Assembly: GCF_001676725.1 (NCBI RefSeq)
Contig: NZ_CP016172.1
Span: 2,728,001 to 2,792,000, forward strand
DNA: 64,000 bases
From: Bordetella flabilis
GTDB lineage: Bacteria > Pseudomonadota > Gammaproteobacteria > Burkholderiales > Burkholderiaceae_B
Direction of reading: 5' to 3'
Position 1 is the stretch's first letter. Each line of letters starts with the position of its first letter. Of this stretch, positions 47,527 to 56,536 are shown piece by piece. The translations under genes were made by a program, and so were the position numbers. A model generated the notes under the pieces. It saw only the letters and a list, made by a program, of their open reading frames with translations, did not search any database and was not told the origin of the DNA.

Positions 47527-47692
47527 CGTTTACGCCGGTGCGTGTGGCCGATGTCCCAGGCGGGGACAGCGACGGCCCCCCCGGATGCCAACGACTGTGG
47601 AGCCTTTCTGGCCCACCGAATATGGTGCTGGCGGGCTCGTGCCGACGACCTTGCCTCAGGAAGGGCGGGGAAACGCCAAGTCGCGCGACCGC

Positions 47693-48385
47693 TCAAGCCT
47701 TTACACCGAGTTCCAGGATGGCATCGCGCTTGTCCAGCAGGTGCTGCCGCAGGATGCGGGACAGGCGTTGGCCGTCGCGGTCCTGCAGGGCGACCAGCAT
47801 TTGTTCGTGGTCCTCGATGGCGCTTTCCCACTTCGGGGTTTTCAGGTTGGAGCGCAGGCGCAGCGCCTGGACCCGGCGGTTGAGCGAGACGTAGGTCTGG
47901 CGCAGCACCTGGTTGCGCGCGGCGAGATTGATGCGGTCGTGGATTTGCTGGTTGCGGCTGTAGTAGCCCGGCAGATCGCCCTGCGCCTTGCAGGCCAGCA
48001 TGCCGTGATGCAGCGCCTTGATCTGCTCGACCTCGTCGTCGGTGATGCGCTGGCAGGCCAGTTCCCCCGAGAAAGCTTCCAGGCCGCTGAGCACTTCGAA
48101 GGCCTCGCGGATCTCGGCTTCGGTCATGCGGGCGACCGCGGCGCCGCGGTTGGGGGAAATTTCGATCAGGCCCTCGGCGGCCAGGACCTTGAACGCTTCG
48201 CGCAGCGGCGTGCGCGAGATGCCCAGCGTTTCGCACAGCGCCCGTTCGTTGAGCTTCATGCCGGGCGTCAGCACGCCCTCGATAATGAAATTGCGCAGGT
48301 GGTCGGTGACCGAGTCGTGCAGGATGGCGCGCTCCACCTTGGGCAGGACTGGCGTGACGGGCGGAGAATCGTGGTTCGTATACAT
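47693..48385 (-). CDS. GntR-family regulator (FCD type) downstream of operon B
   Basis: A 230-residue FCD-type GntR regulator. Helix-turn-helix: LNERALCETLGISRTPLREA near 44-63; the effector domain contains the FSGELACQRITD to LACKAQGDLPGYYSRNQQIH stretch. The start is ATG 48385 (an in-frame GTG at 48406 is less likely). It lies 178 bp after the YdiJ-type gene on the same strand and is convergent with the other GntR gene. By position it should control operon B. Confidence 0.9.
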   Translation of the reverse strand: MYTNHDSPPVTPVLPKVERAILHDSVTDHLRNFIIEGVLTPGMKLNERALCETLGISRTPLREAFKVLAAEGLIEISPNRGAAVARMTEAEIREAFEVLSGLEAFSGELACQRITDDEVEQIKALHHGMLACKAQGDLPGYYSRNQQIHDRINLAARNQVLRQTYVSLNRRVQALRLRSNLKTPKWESAIEDHEQMLVALQDRDGQRLSRILRQHLLDKRDAILELGVKA

Positions 48386-48563
48386 AGCGGATCTTCGATG
48401 GGCCACCGGAGTGCGGAGCGGCGCGACGGCGTTGCTGGCCGGCCCCTGCGCCCCGGGCTGCGCTGGCGCCCACCGTCAGGGGCGGTCGCGAAAGCCGCGG
48501 CGCATCGGCGCTGAACAGCCCGGCCCATAACGCCAAGGGTGCATCGGGTACGGCAGGGAAGCA

Positions 48564-51500
48564 TCAGCGTTCCGGGTGGGCCTCATCTCCATGGAGGGCC
48601 GGCTTCCCGCGAACTGCCGGCTCAGCCCTGGGCGCAAGGGCCGCCGCGAGCACGCGCGCGACGTGCAGCGATTCTACCTGGGCGCCGTCGCGGATCTGGT
48701 GCCGGCAACTGGTGCCGTCGGCAATGATCCAACTGTCGGCGGGCGCCTTGCGGACGGCGGGCAGCAGGGCGGCTTCCGCCATGGCCTTGGACGCCTCGAA
48801 ATGCTCGGCTTCGTAGCCGAAGCTGCCCGCCATGCCGCAACAGGAGGATTCGACAAAGCTGGCCTGCAGTCCTGGAATCCAGCCCAGCACCGTCTTGATG
48901 GGGTGAACGGCGTCGAAGGCCTTCTGATGGCAATGCCCGTGGACCACGGCGGTGCTCCGCTCCGGCGTGCGCAGGTCGAGGGCCAGGCGCCCCGCCTGCT
49001 GTTCGCGGACCAGGAATTCCTCGAACAGGAAAGCCGAATCCGCGAGCCGCCGGGCGGCGTCGCCATATCCGTAGTGCAGGAATTCATCGCGTAGGGTCAG
49101 CAGGCACGAGGGCTCCAGGCCGACGATGGGCACGCCGCGGTCGATATAGGGAGACAGGGCGTCCAGCAGGCGGCGCGCCTCGGCCTTGGCCTGTTCCACC
49201 AGGCCCGCCGCCAGGAAGGTGCGTCCGCAACACAGCGGCCGTTGCCCGGGCTGGATATTGACGTGCACGGTATAGCCGGCGGCTTCCAGCACCTGGCGCG
49301 CGGCGCGCGCGTTCTCCGGCTCCATGTAGTTGTTGAAGGTGTCGACGAAGAGCAGCACTTCATGCCTGGTCCCGGACGGCTGCGCGGGCGTGCCGCCCGC
49401 CAGGAAGGGGCGGGTGAAATGCGGCAGGGAGCGCTCGGGCGCGATGCCCAGGCCGCGCTTGACCCAGCCGGAAAGCAGCGGCGCCCTGTCCACCCAGCGC
49501 ATCAGGGGCGCGCAGCGGCTGGCGGCCGCGGCGTAGCGCGGCAGGAAAGCGACCATGCGGTCGCGCAGGGTCAGCCCGTGCTTCCGTACCCAGGCATGGC
49601 GCGCCTCGATCTTCAACTTGGCCATGTCGACGCTGGTGGGGCATTCCCGCTTGCAGCCCTTGCACGAGACGCACAGGTCCAGCGCTTCCTTCACCGCCCG
49701 GCTGGCCAGGCCCTCCATGCCCACCTGGCCGCTGAGCGCCAGCCGCAAGGTGTTGGCGCGCCCGCGGGTGACATGCTGTTCGTCCTTGGTGACGCGGTAG
49801 CTGGGGCACATGGTGCCGGCGTCGAACTTGCGGCAATGCCCGTTGTTGTTGCACATCTCCACGGCCTTGGCCAGGCCGCCGGTGGTGTCGCCGCCGCTGC
49901 CCGGCGCCGTTTCCACGCCGGTCAGCGGGTCGCGCGTCACGTCCCATGCCGACCAGTCCAGCGCCGGGGCGAGCGGGGGCACGGTGTAGCGGGGGGGAAA
50001 GCGGAAGTTGGCCGCATCGTCCATGCGCGGCGGATTGACGATCTTGTCCGGATTGAAGCGGTTGTCCGGATCGAACAGGGCCTTGATTTCGCGGAAGGCC
50101 TGGTTGATGCGCGGGCCGTATTGCCAGCTGACCCATTCGCCGCGGCACAGGCCGTCGCCATGTTCGCCGGAATACGCGCCCTTGTAGCGGCGCACCAGCT
50201 CGGCCGCCTGCTCCGCGATGGCGCGCATTTTCGCGGCGCCATCGCGCCGCATGTCTAGGATGGGCCGCACGTGCAGCGTGCCAACGCTCGCATGGGCGTA
50301 CCACGTGCCCTCGGTGCCGTGCCGGTGAAACACCTCGGTGAGCTGGCGCGTGTACTCCGCCAGGTGTTCCAGCGGGACGGCGCAGTCCTCGATGAAGGAC
50401 ACCGGCTTGCCGTCGCCTTTCATGCTCATCATGATGTTCAAGCCGGCCTTGCGGACCTCCCACAGCGCCTTTTGGGCGCTGGCGTCGATCATCTCCACGA
50501 CCGCGCCGGCGTGGCCCAGGTCGGCGACCAGTTGCGACAGTTCACGCAGCCGCGCCAGCAGGACGGCCTTGTCGTCGCCGGCGAATTCCACCAGCAGTAT
50601 GGCCTGTGGCTGCCCCACCAGCGCGCCCTGTATGACGGGGCGGAACGAAGGGTTGTCCATGGCCAGGTCGATCATGGTGCGATCGACCAGCTCGACGGCC
50701 ACGGGACCCAGCCGCACGATGTGCTGCGCGGCGTCCATGGACTGGTAGAAGGTCGGAAAATTCACGACGCCCAGCACCTTGTGCGCGGGCAGCGGCGCCA
50801 GCTTCAGCGTGACCTGGCGGGTGAATGCGAGCGTACCTTCAGAACCCACCAGCAGGTGCGCCAGATTGGCCTCGCCGTCGTCGGTATAGGCGCGCGGATT
50901 CTGGCAATCGAAAATGTCGATGTTGTAGCCGGCCACCCGGCGCAGCACCTTGGGCGTGCGTTCGGCGATCTCGGCGCGCTCGCGCTGCGCGATTTCGCGT
51001 ACCCCCTGCAGGATGCCTTGCAGGCGGGCGCCTGCGGCCAGGCGGGAGACCGCGCCGAAGGCAGCCTGGGCGCCGTCGGGCAGGATGGCGTCGATCGACA
51101 ACACGTTGTGCACCATGTTGCCGTACTCGATCGAGCGCGACCCGCAGGAGTTGTTGCCCGCCATGCCGCCCAGCGTACATTGCGCGGAAGTCGAGACATC
51201 CACCGGGAACCATAGCCCGTGGGGCTTGAGCCAGGCGTTCAGGTGGTCCAGCACCATGCCCGGCTCGACCGTCACGGTGCGGGCCTGCGCGTCGAACGCG
51301 ACGATATTGTTCAACCATTTGCTGGTGTCGATCACCAGCGCGTCGGCGACCGTCTGGCCGCATTGGCTGGTGCCGGCGCCGCGCGCGAGCACCGGAATGT
51401 CCTCGTCGCGGGCGATGTCCAGCGCGGCGATCAGATCGGCCTGGTCGCGCGGCACCACGATGCCCAGGGGCGTGATCTGGTAGATGGACGCGTCGGTGGC

Positions 51501-51644
51501 ATAGCGGCCGCGGCTGGCGCCATCGAAGAGGACGTCGCCACGCAGTTCGCTGCGCAGGCGTCCCGCCAGCGCAGGCGCGGCGCCCGCGGCATAGGGCACC
51601 AGGCGTATCGGCTGCGAGAGGCCGGGAGCGGGAGTGGTAGTCAT
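48564..51644 (-). CDS. FAD/Fe-S 2-hydroxyacid dehydrogenase (YdiJ/GlcD-GlcF fusion type)
   Basis: A 1026-residue enzyme of the E. coli YdiJ class, which oxidises D-2-hydroxy acids such as D-2-hydroxyglutarate (family knowledge). The FAD domain has LARGAGTSQCGQTVADALV near 78-96 and GGMAGNNSCGSRSIEYGN. A ferredoxin-type domain holds CNNNGHCRKFDAGTMCPSYR and LCVSCKGCKRECP. The C-terminal heterodisulfide-type domain has CCGRTFLAAGLV and ESSCCGMAGSFGYE. Start ATG overlaps the TctA stop as ATGA, so it is coupled to the transporter. It would oxidise the imported acid and feed the respiratory chain. Confidence 0.95.
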   Translation of the reverse strand: MTTTPAPGLSQPIRLVPYAAGAAPALAGRLRSELRGDVLFDGASRGRYATDASIYQITPLGIVVPRDQADLIAALDIARDEDIPVLARGAGTSQCGQTVADALVIDTSKWLNNIVAFDAQARTVTVEPGMVLDHLNAWLKPHGLWFPVDVSTSAQCTLGGMAGNNSCGSRSIEYGNMVHNVLSIDAILPDGAQAAFGAVSRLAAGARLQGILQGVREIAQRERAEIAERTPKVLRRVAGYNIDIFDCQNPRAYTDDGEANLAHLLVGSEGTLAFTRQVTLKLAPLPAHKVLGVVNFPTFYQSMDAAQHIVRLGPVAVELVDRTMIDLAMDNPSFRPVIQGALVGQPQAILLVEFAGDDKAVLLARLRELSQLVADLGHAGAVVEMIDASAQKALWEVRKAGLNIMMSMKGDGKPVSFIEDCAVPLEHLAEYTRQLTEVFHRHGTEGTWYAHASVGTLHVRPILDMRRDGAAKMRAIAEQAAELVRRYKGAYSGEHGDGLCRGEWVSWQYGPRINQAFREIKALFDPDNRFNPDKIVNPPRMDDAANFRFPPRYTVPPLAPALDWSAWDVTRDPLTGVETAPGSGGDTTGGLAKAVEMCNNNGHCRKFDAGTMCPSYRVTKDEQHVTRGRANTLRLALSGQVGMEGLASRAVKEALDLCVSCKGCKRECPTSVDMAKLKIEARHAWVRKHGLTLRDRMVAFLPRYAAAASRCAPLMRWVDRAPLLSGWVKRGLGIAPERSLPHFTRPFLAGGTPAQPSGTRHEVLLFVDTFNNYMEPENARAARQVLEAAGYTVHVNIQPGQRPLCCGRTFLAAGLVEQAKAEARRLLDALSPYIDRGVPIVGLEPSCLLTLRDEFLHYGYGDAARRLADSAFLFEEFLVREQQAGRLALDLRTPERSTAVVHGHCHQKAFDAVHPIKTVLGWIPGLQASFVESSCCGMAGSFGYEAEHFEASKAMAEAALLPAVRKAPADSWIIADGTSCRHQIRDGAQVESLHVARVLAAALAPRAEPAVRGKPALHGDEAHPER

Positions 51645-53161
51645 GGATAGCGGGGAGAAAGATTGTTGCGGCCCTTGCGCAGCCGCGCGACACCGGCCGA
51701 CAGCAGCGGCCAGAACAGCGCAAGCAGCGCCAGGGTGACGATGGTGCCCACCAGCCCGTTGGACCAGAAGACGCTCAGGTCGCCGGAGGAAATCAGCATG
51801 GTCTGGCGAAAGGCGTCTTCCGCGCGGTCGCCCAGCACCAGTGCCAGGACCAGGGGGGCGAGCGGGTATTGCAGCTTCTTGAACAGATAGCCGACCACGC
51901 CGAAGACCAGCATCAGCCAGATGTCGAAGCTGGCGTTATGCACGGTGAAGGCGCCGATCGCGCACACCACCAGGATCAGGGGCGCGATGATGGAAAACGG
52001 AATGCGCAGGATCGCCGCGAACAGCGGTACGGTCGACAGCACGACGATCAGGCCGGCGAGGTTGCCCAGGTACATGCTGGCGATCAGCCCCCACACGAAA
52101 TCCTTCTGCTCCGTGAAAAGCAGCGGTCCCGGCTGCAGGCCCCAGATCATCAGGCCGCCCAGCAGCACCGCGGCCGTGGCCGAGCCCGGGATGCCCAGCG
52201 CCAGCATGGGCAGCAAAGCGCTGGTGCCGGCCGCGTGCGCCGCGGTTTCGGGCGCCAGCACGCCTTCCACATTGCCCTTGCCGAAGGAGTCCGGATCCTT
52301 GGCGAATTTCTTCGCGATGCCGTAGCCCATGAACGAAGCCGCGATGGCGCCCCCGGGCGTGACGCCCAGCCAGCAGCCGATCGCCGAGGACCGCAGCAGC
52401 ACCAGCCAGTAGCGCGGCAACTGCGCCCAGGTCTTGAACACCACTTTCAGGTCGATGCGCGCCTTGTTGCCCTTGAAGGCGACGCCTTCCTCCATGGTCA
52501 GCAGGATCTCGCCGATGCCGAAGAGCCCGATGACGGCAACCAGGAAGTCGAAGCCGCGCAACAGTTCAGAGGACCCGAATGTCATGCGCAGGTCGCCCGA
52601 TACGGTATCCATGCCGACCGCCGCGAGGGCGAAGCCGATGCCCATGGCGATGATGATCTTGGGCTTGGATTCCCGCCCCATGCCGATGAAGCTGCAGAAG
52701 GTCAGCAGGTACACCGCGAAGAACTCCGCCGGACCGAACCGCAGGGCGAAGCGCGCCACCGCCGGCGCGAGAAAGGTGATCAGCAGCACGCCCACCAGCG
52801 CGCCGAAAAACGATCCGGTAAAGGCCGACGTCAGCGCCTGTCCGGCGCGGCCCTGCTGCGCCATGGGATAGCCGTCGAAGGTGGTGGCCACCGACCAGGC
52901 CTCGCCCGGAATGTTGAACAGGATGGACGTGATCGCGCCGCCGAAGAGCGCACCCCAATAGATGCACGAAAGCAGGATGATGGCCGATGTGGGATGCATG
53001 GAGAAAGTCAGCGGCAGCAGGATCGCCACGCCGTTGGGACCGCCCAGTCCGGGCAGCACGCCGACCACGATCCCCAGCAGGATGCCGACCAGCATCAGGC
53101 CGATGTTCCCCCACGACAGCACGACCGCGAAGCCGTCATACAGGGCGCTCAGTTCTTGCAT
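51641..53161 (-). CDS. Tripartite tricarboxylate transporter large permease TctA
   Basis: The 12-helix TTT permease, 506 residues. GVLPGLGGPNGVAILLPLTF near 33-52 is the family signature; a second conserved stretch LGVTPGGAIAASFMGYGIAK lies near 265-285. It is the only full TTT permease in the window and could serve the orphan Bug receptors too. The gene overlaps the YdiJ-type gene by 4 nt. Confidence 0.95.
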   Translation of the reverse strand: MQELSALYDGFAVVLSWGNIGLMLVGILLGIVVGVLPGLGGPNGVAILLPLTFSMHPTSAIILLSCIYWGALFGGAITSILFNIPGEAWSVATTFDGYPMAQQGRAGQALTSAFTGSFFGALVGVLLITFLAPAVARFALRFGPAEFFAVYLLTFCSFIGMGRESKPKIIIAMGIGFALAAVGMDTVSGDLRMTFGSSELLRGFDFLVAVIGLFGIGEILLTMEEGVAFKGNKARIDLKVVFKTWAQLPRYWLVLLRSSAIGCWLGVTPGGAIAASFMGYGIAKKFAKDPDSFGKGNVEGVLAPETAAHAAGTSALLPMLALGIPGSATAAVLLGGLMIWGLQPGPLLFTEQKDFVWGLIASMYLGNLAGLIVVLSTVPLFAAILRIPFSIIAPLILVVCAIGAFTVHNASFDIWLMLVFGVVGYLFKKLQYPLAPLVLALVLGDRAEDAFRQTMLISSGDLSVFWSNGLVGTIVTLALLALFWPLLSAGVARLRKGRNNLSPRYP

Positions 53162-53239
53162 GATGTTTTCCCGGGATAAGCGGTTTGCGTAGCCATGCGG
53201 CGCTGCTTGCAGCGTGTAAAGGCCTGGGGCCTGTCGACG

Positions 53240-53854
53240 CTAGTAGCCCAGCATGTTTTCCAGCGGGCCCTTGGGCAGCGGCACCAGGAACTTCATCTCG
53301 AAGACCCAGAACAGCACCGCCATGATGGCCACGGCCAGCGGCAGGCCTTTCCACAGCGGATACTTGCCGACCCAGCGCATGAATCCCGCGATGAACAGCG
53401 CGGACGCGACATAGATGCCCAGCGCCTTGATGACGCCCACATAGACGATGAGCGGCAGCAGCACCACCGCCACCTGCCGCAGTTCATGCGTGTGCACGAA
53501 GGCGCGCCGGTCTTGCTTGCGCAGCGCCTGGATGGCTACTGCGAGGGTGGCGGCCAGGATGATGACGCCGATGCGCAGCGGGAAGTAGCCGGCCTGCGGA
53601 CCGTCCTCGGTCCAGCCGGCGCCGATGCGGTAATTGCTCCAGATCACCGTCAGCGCCAGCGCGGCCAGCAGCACGGCGACGGCGAGTTCCATGGTCATGT
53701 AGGTGACGACGGCGCGGCCGGCCGGTGGGGCGTCCGCTTCCATCCCGTCCCGGGGCCCGGGGGGCACCCGGGCCTCCTGGATGGGCTGCTTTTGCACCGA
53801 TTGCTGCGCGGACGCTCCCGGCAACGACGCTTCCTGCATGCGCTCTTCCTGCAT
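53240..53854 (-). CDS. Tripartite tricarboxylate transporter small subunit TctB
   Basis: The four-helix small membrane subunit, 204 residues. Helices are visible at about 54-73, 92-110, 126-146 and 168-187. The first 50 residues (QQSVQKQPIQEARVPPGPRD and so on) are hydrophilic, an unusually long cytoplasmic lead for TctB; starts further in (MTMELAVAVLLAALAL) would shorten it to normal length. It lies between the tctC- and tctA-type genes in the usual CBA order. Confidence 0.88.
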   Translation of the reverse strand: MQEERMQEASLPGASAQQSVQKQPIQEARVPPGPRDGMEADAPPAGRAVVTYMTMELAVAVLLAALALTVIWSNYRIGAGWTEDGPQAGYFPLRIGVIILAATLAVAIQALRKQDRRAFVHTHELRQVAVVLLPLIVYVGVIKALGIYVASALFIAGFMRWVGKYPLWKGLPLAVAIMAVLFWVFEMKFLVPLPKGPLENMLGY

Positions 53855-53912
53855 GATGATCGTGCTCCATCCGATGAAACGGCGCGCCCGAGGGGGAACG
53901 CGCCGCCCGGCA

Positions 53913-54899
53913 CTACTGCGCGAATCCGGCGGACTTGATGATGTCCTTGTGCACGGCCTCGTCCTTCTCCAGGAACTGCGTCAGCGGCGCGCCGGTCAGG
54001 AGCTCCGGCTTGAGGGCCGAGCGTTCCAGGTATTGCTTCCATTCCGGCGTCTCGCTGATCTTCTTGAAGACGTCGGTGTAGTAGGCCACCTGGTCCGGGG
54101 TCGCCTTGCCGGGCAGCAGGAAGATGCGCAGCATCTCGTAGTGCACATCCAGCCCCTTTTCCTTGCAGGTGGGAATGTCGGCCCAGCTTTGCGTCTCCGT
54201 GACCTTCTGCGTATAGGACAGCCGCTGTTCCGCGAAGACACACAAGGCGCGGTGCTCGCCGGCGCGCCATTGCGCCACGGACTCCGCCGGGTTGTTCACG
54301 TTGGCGTCGATGTGGTTGCCCGACAGTTGCGTGGCGGCCTCGCCGCCGCCCTTGTAGGGCACGTAGATGAACTTGGCGCCGGTGGCATGTTCCACCATGG
54401 CGGTGATCATCTGGTCCTCGCGCTTGGAGCTGGTGCCGCCCATCTTCAGGCGCTTGGCCTTGGCCGCCGCGATGAAGTCGTCGACGGTGTTGTACGAGGA
54501 CTTCGCGTTGACCCACAGCACGAACTCGTCCACCGCCACCATGGCCACCGGCGACAGGTCGCGCCAGTTGAAGGGCAGTTTGCTTATCAGGGGCACGGTG
54601 TACAGCGCCGACGAGGCCACCAGGAGCTTGTGCGGATCGCCAGCGGACTCCTTGGCGTCCATCAGGCCTTCGGCGCCCGATGCGCCGGCCTTGTTCACCA
54701 CGATCAGCGGCTGTTTCATCAAGGCGTGCTTGGCGACGATGCCTTGTATCGTGCGCGCCATCTGGTCGGAGGCGCCGCCCGCGCTGAACGGCACGATGAT
54801 TTCGACCGGTTTGGTCGGTTCCCAGGCCCAGGCCATGGCCGGCAGCAGCGCCGCAGCCATGGCAAAAGCCCGCAGTCCTCGCAGTTTCCTTGCTCGCAT
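53913..54899 (-). CDS. Bug/TctC-type receptor of operon B
   Basis: A periplasmic TTT receptor, 328 residues. The signal peptide MRARKLRGLRAFAMAAALLP ends at AWA. EPTKPVEIIVPFSAGGASDQ is the ligand loop. GGAGGAG precedes ATG 54899; the open frame beyond it is a shadow of the aminotransferase. Unlike the other three receptors here, it sits with tctB and tctA and forms a complete transporter. LPGKATPDQVAYYTDVFKK is the usual late helix. Confidence 0.93.
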   Translation of the reverse strand: MRARKLRGLRAFAMAAALLPAMAWAWEPTKPVEIIVPFSAGGASDQMARTIQGIVAKHALMKQPLIVVNKAGASGAEGLMDAKESAGDPHKLLVASSALYTVPLISKLPFNWRDLSPVAMVAVDEFVLWVNAKSSYNTVDDFIAAAKAKRLKMGGTSSKREDQMITAMVEHATGAKFIYVPYKGGGEAATQLSGNHIDANVNNPAESVAQWRAGEHRALCVFAEQRLSYTQKVTETQSWADIPTCKEKGLDVHYEMLRIFLLPGKATPDQVAYYTDVFKKISETPEWKQYLERSALKPELLTGAPLTQFLEKDEAVHKDIIKSAGFAQ

Positions 54900-54973
54900 G
54901 ATGTCTCCTCCGGGGTGGGGTGGCCGCGGATATGGACGTCGCCTTCTGGCGCGGCGATCGTCCGCTACGGATG

Positions 54974-56191
54974 TCAGGCGACCTTCGCCTGGCGTTCCTC
55001 CACGGTGTCCTGCAAACAATCCATGGCGGCTTGCACGCCGCTGCCGGCCAGGGTGACGCCGGACAGCTTCAGGCCCATTTCGCAGCCCGCCAACGTTGCC
55101 ATCAAAGTCAGGTCGTTGCAGTCGCCCAGGTGGCCGATGCGGAACATGCTGCCCCTGACCTTGCCCAGGCCCGTGCCCAGGGACATGTCGAAGCGTTCGT
55201 AGATCAGGCGGCGCACGGCATCGGCGTCCACGCCCGCCGGCATGACGACGCCGGTCAGCACGGGCGAATAGCGTTCGGGTTCGACGCACTGGATCTCCAG
55301 GCCCCAGGCCTGCACCGCCGCGCGGCAGGCGCGGGCCAGGCGCTGGTGCCGCGCGAACACGGCATCCAGTCCTTCGTCCAGGATCATCTCGAGCGCCTCG
55401 TGCAGCGCGTAAAGCAGGTTGGTGCTGGGCGTATAGGGCCAATACCCGGTCTTGTTCATCTCCAGGATTTCGGACCAGCGCCAGAAACTGCGCGGCAGCC
55501 CGGCCTGTTCGCTGCGTTCGATGGCCTTGGGCGACAGGGCGTTGAAGCTGATACCGGGCGGCAGCATCAAGCCCTTCTGCGAACCCGATATCGACACGTC
55601 CACGCCCCATTCGTCGTGGCGGTAGTCGGCGCACGCCAGGCCTGAAATCGTGTCCACCAGCAGCAGGGCGGGATGCCCGGCGGCGTCGATGGCGCGCCGG
55701 ACCGCCGCGATATCGGACGTCACGCCCGTGGAGGTCTCGTTGTGCACGACGCAGACGGCCTTGATGTCATGCGCGGCGTCCGCCCGCAGGCGGTCCTCGA
55801 TCATGCGCGGCTGCACGCCGCGGCGCCATCCCTCGACACCCGGAAGTCCCAGGAATTCCGTCTTGAGCCCGAGCCCATCCGCCATCTTTTTCCACAGGCT
55901 GGCGAAGTGCCCCGTCTCGAACATCAGGACATGGTCGCCGGGATTCATGGTGTTCGACAGCGCCGCTTCCCACGCACCCGTGCCGGAAGCCGGATAGATG
56001 ATGACCGGATGCCGGGTCTTGAAGATCTTCTTTATGCCGTCCAGCACGGCCAGGCCCAGGGCGCCGAACTCCGGGCCGCGATGGTCGATCGTGGGGTAGC
56101 TCATGGCGCGCAGCAGCCGGTCCGGGACGGGGCTGGGCCCGGGGATCTGCAGGAAATGGCGCCCGGCGGGATGGAAGTCGAGTCGCAACAT
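54974..56191 (-). CDS. Class V aminotransferase (serine/alanine--glyoxylate type)
   Basis: A PLP enzyme of 405 residues. LQIPGPSPVPDRLLRAMSYP opens it and IIYPASGTGAWEAALSNTM follows, both typical of serine--glyoxylate aminotransferases. The PLP lysine is in VSISGSQKGLMLPPG near 195-210. It is the first gene of operon B, behind the 6-4-6 inverted repeat. Paired with a hydroxyacid dehydrogenase, it would aminate the 2-keto acid produced, for example glyoxylate to glycine. Confidence 0.92.
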   Translation of the reverse strand: MLRLDFHPAGRHFLQIPGPSPVPDRLLRAMSYPTIDHRGPEFGALGLAVLDGIKKIFKTRHPVIIYPASGTGAWEAALSNTMNPGDHVLMFETGHFASLWKKMADGLGLKTEFLGLPGVEGWRRGVQPRMIEDRLRADAAHDIKAVCVVHNETSTGVTSDIAAVRRAIDAAGHPALLLVDTISGLACADYRHDEWGVDVSISGSQKGLMLPPGISFNALSPKAIERSEQAGLPRSFWRWSEILEMNKTGYWPYTPSTNLLYALHEALEMILDEGLDAVFARHQRLARACRAAVQAWGLEIQCVEPERYSPVLTGVVMPAGVDADAVRRLIYERFDMSLGTGLGKVRGSMFRIGHLGDCNDLTLMATLAGCEMGLKLSGVTLAGSGVQAAMDCLQDTVEERQAKVA

Positions 56192-56536
56192 GGATGTCTC
56201 GCTCCTGGCATCTTGAATTTTGAATGCAAAATACCATAACAGCGGTTCGCGCTCGTGGGAAGTCGTTCGCTCGTATTACTGCGTAGTGGTTTACCCGGTA
56301 CGCGGCGGCGGCGAGGGCCGCATCGCGAGGGCGATGGGCGGAGTGGAGGGCGTCGCTTGCGTGGATCGCACGGTCCCCCGTTCAGCGGGTGGTGCAATGG
56401 GTAGGCGTGGCACGCGCGCGGTAAGCGGTCGTGCCACTGGCCTGTCTCGGCAGTTCCTTGTGGGAATCGGCCGCCACGCGGCGGGCGCCATGCAGAACCT
56501 TAGGCGCCGCGGCGGTCGCGGTAAATCAGAACAATC
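56192..56536. other. Control region upstream of operon B
   Basis: This 345-bp gap separates the operon C 3' end from operon B. Near the aminotransferase it contains an AT-rich stretch with the inverted repeat at 56217-56232. The remainder (56270-56530) is GC-rich without visible genes or clear hairpins. Confidence 0.55.
56217..56232. promoter_or_regulatory. ATTTTG-N4-CAAAAT inverted repeat before operon B
   Basis: Perfect 6-4-6 dyad, 26-41 bp upstream of the aminotransferase start, in an AT-rich island within GC-rich DNA. Its size suits a GntR (FCD) operator; the GntR gene at the end of operon B is the likely binder. Inferred. Confidence 0.55.
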
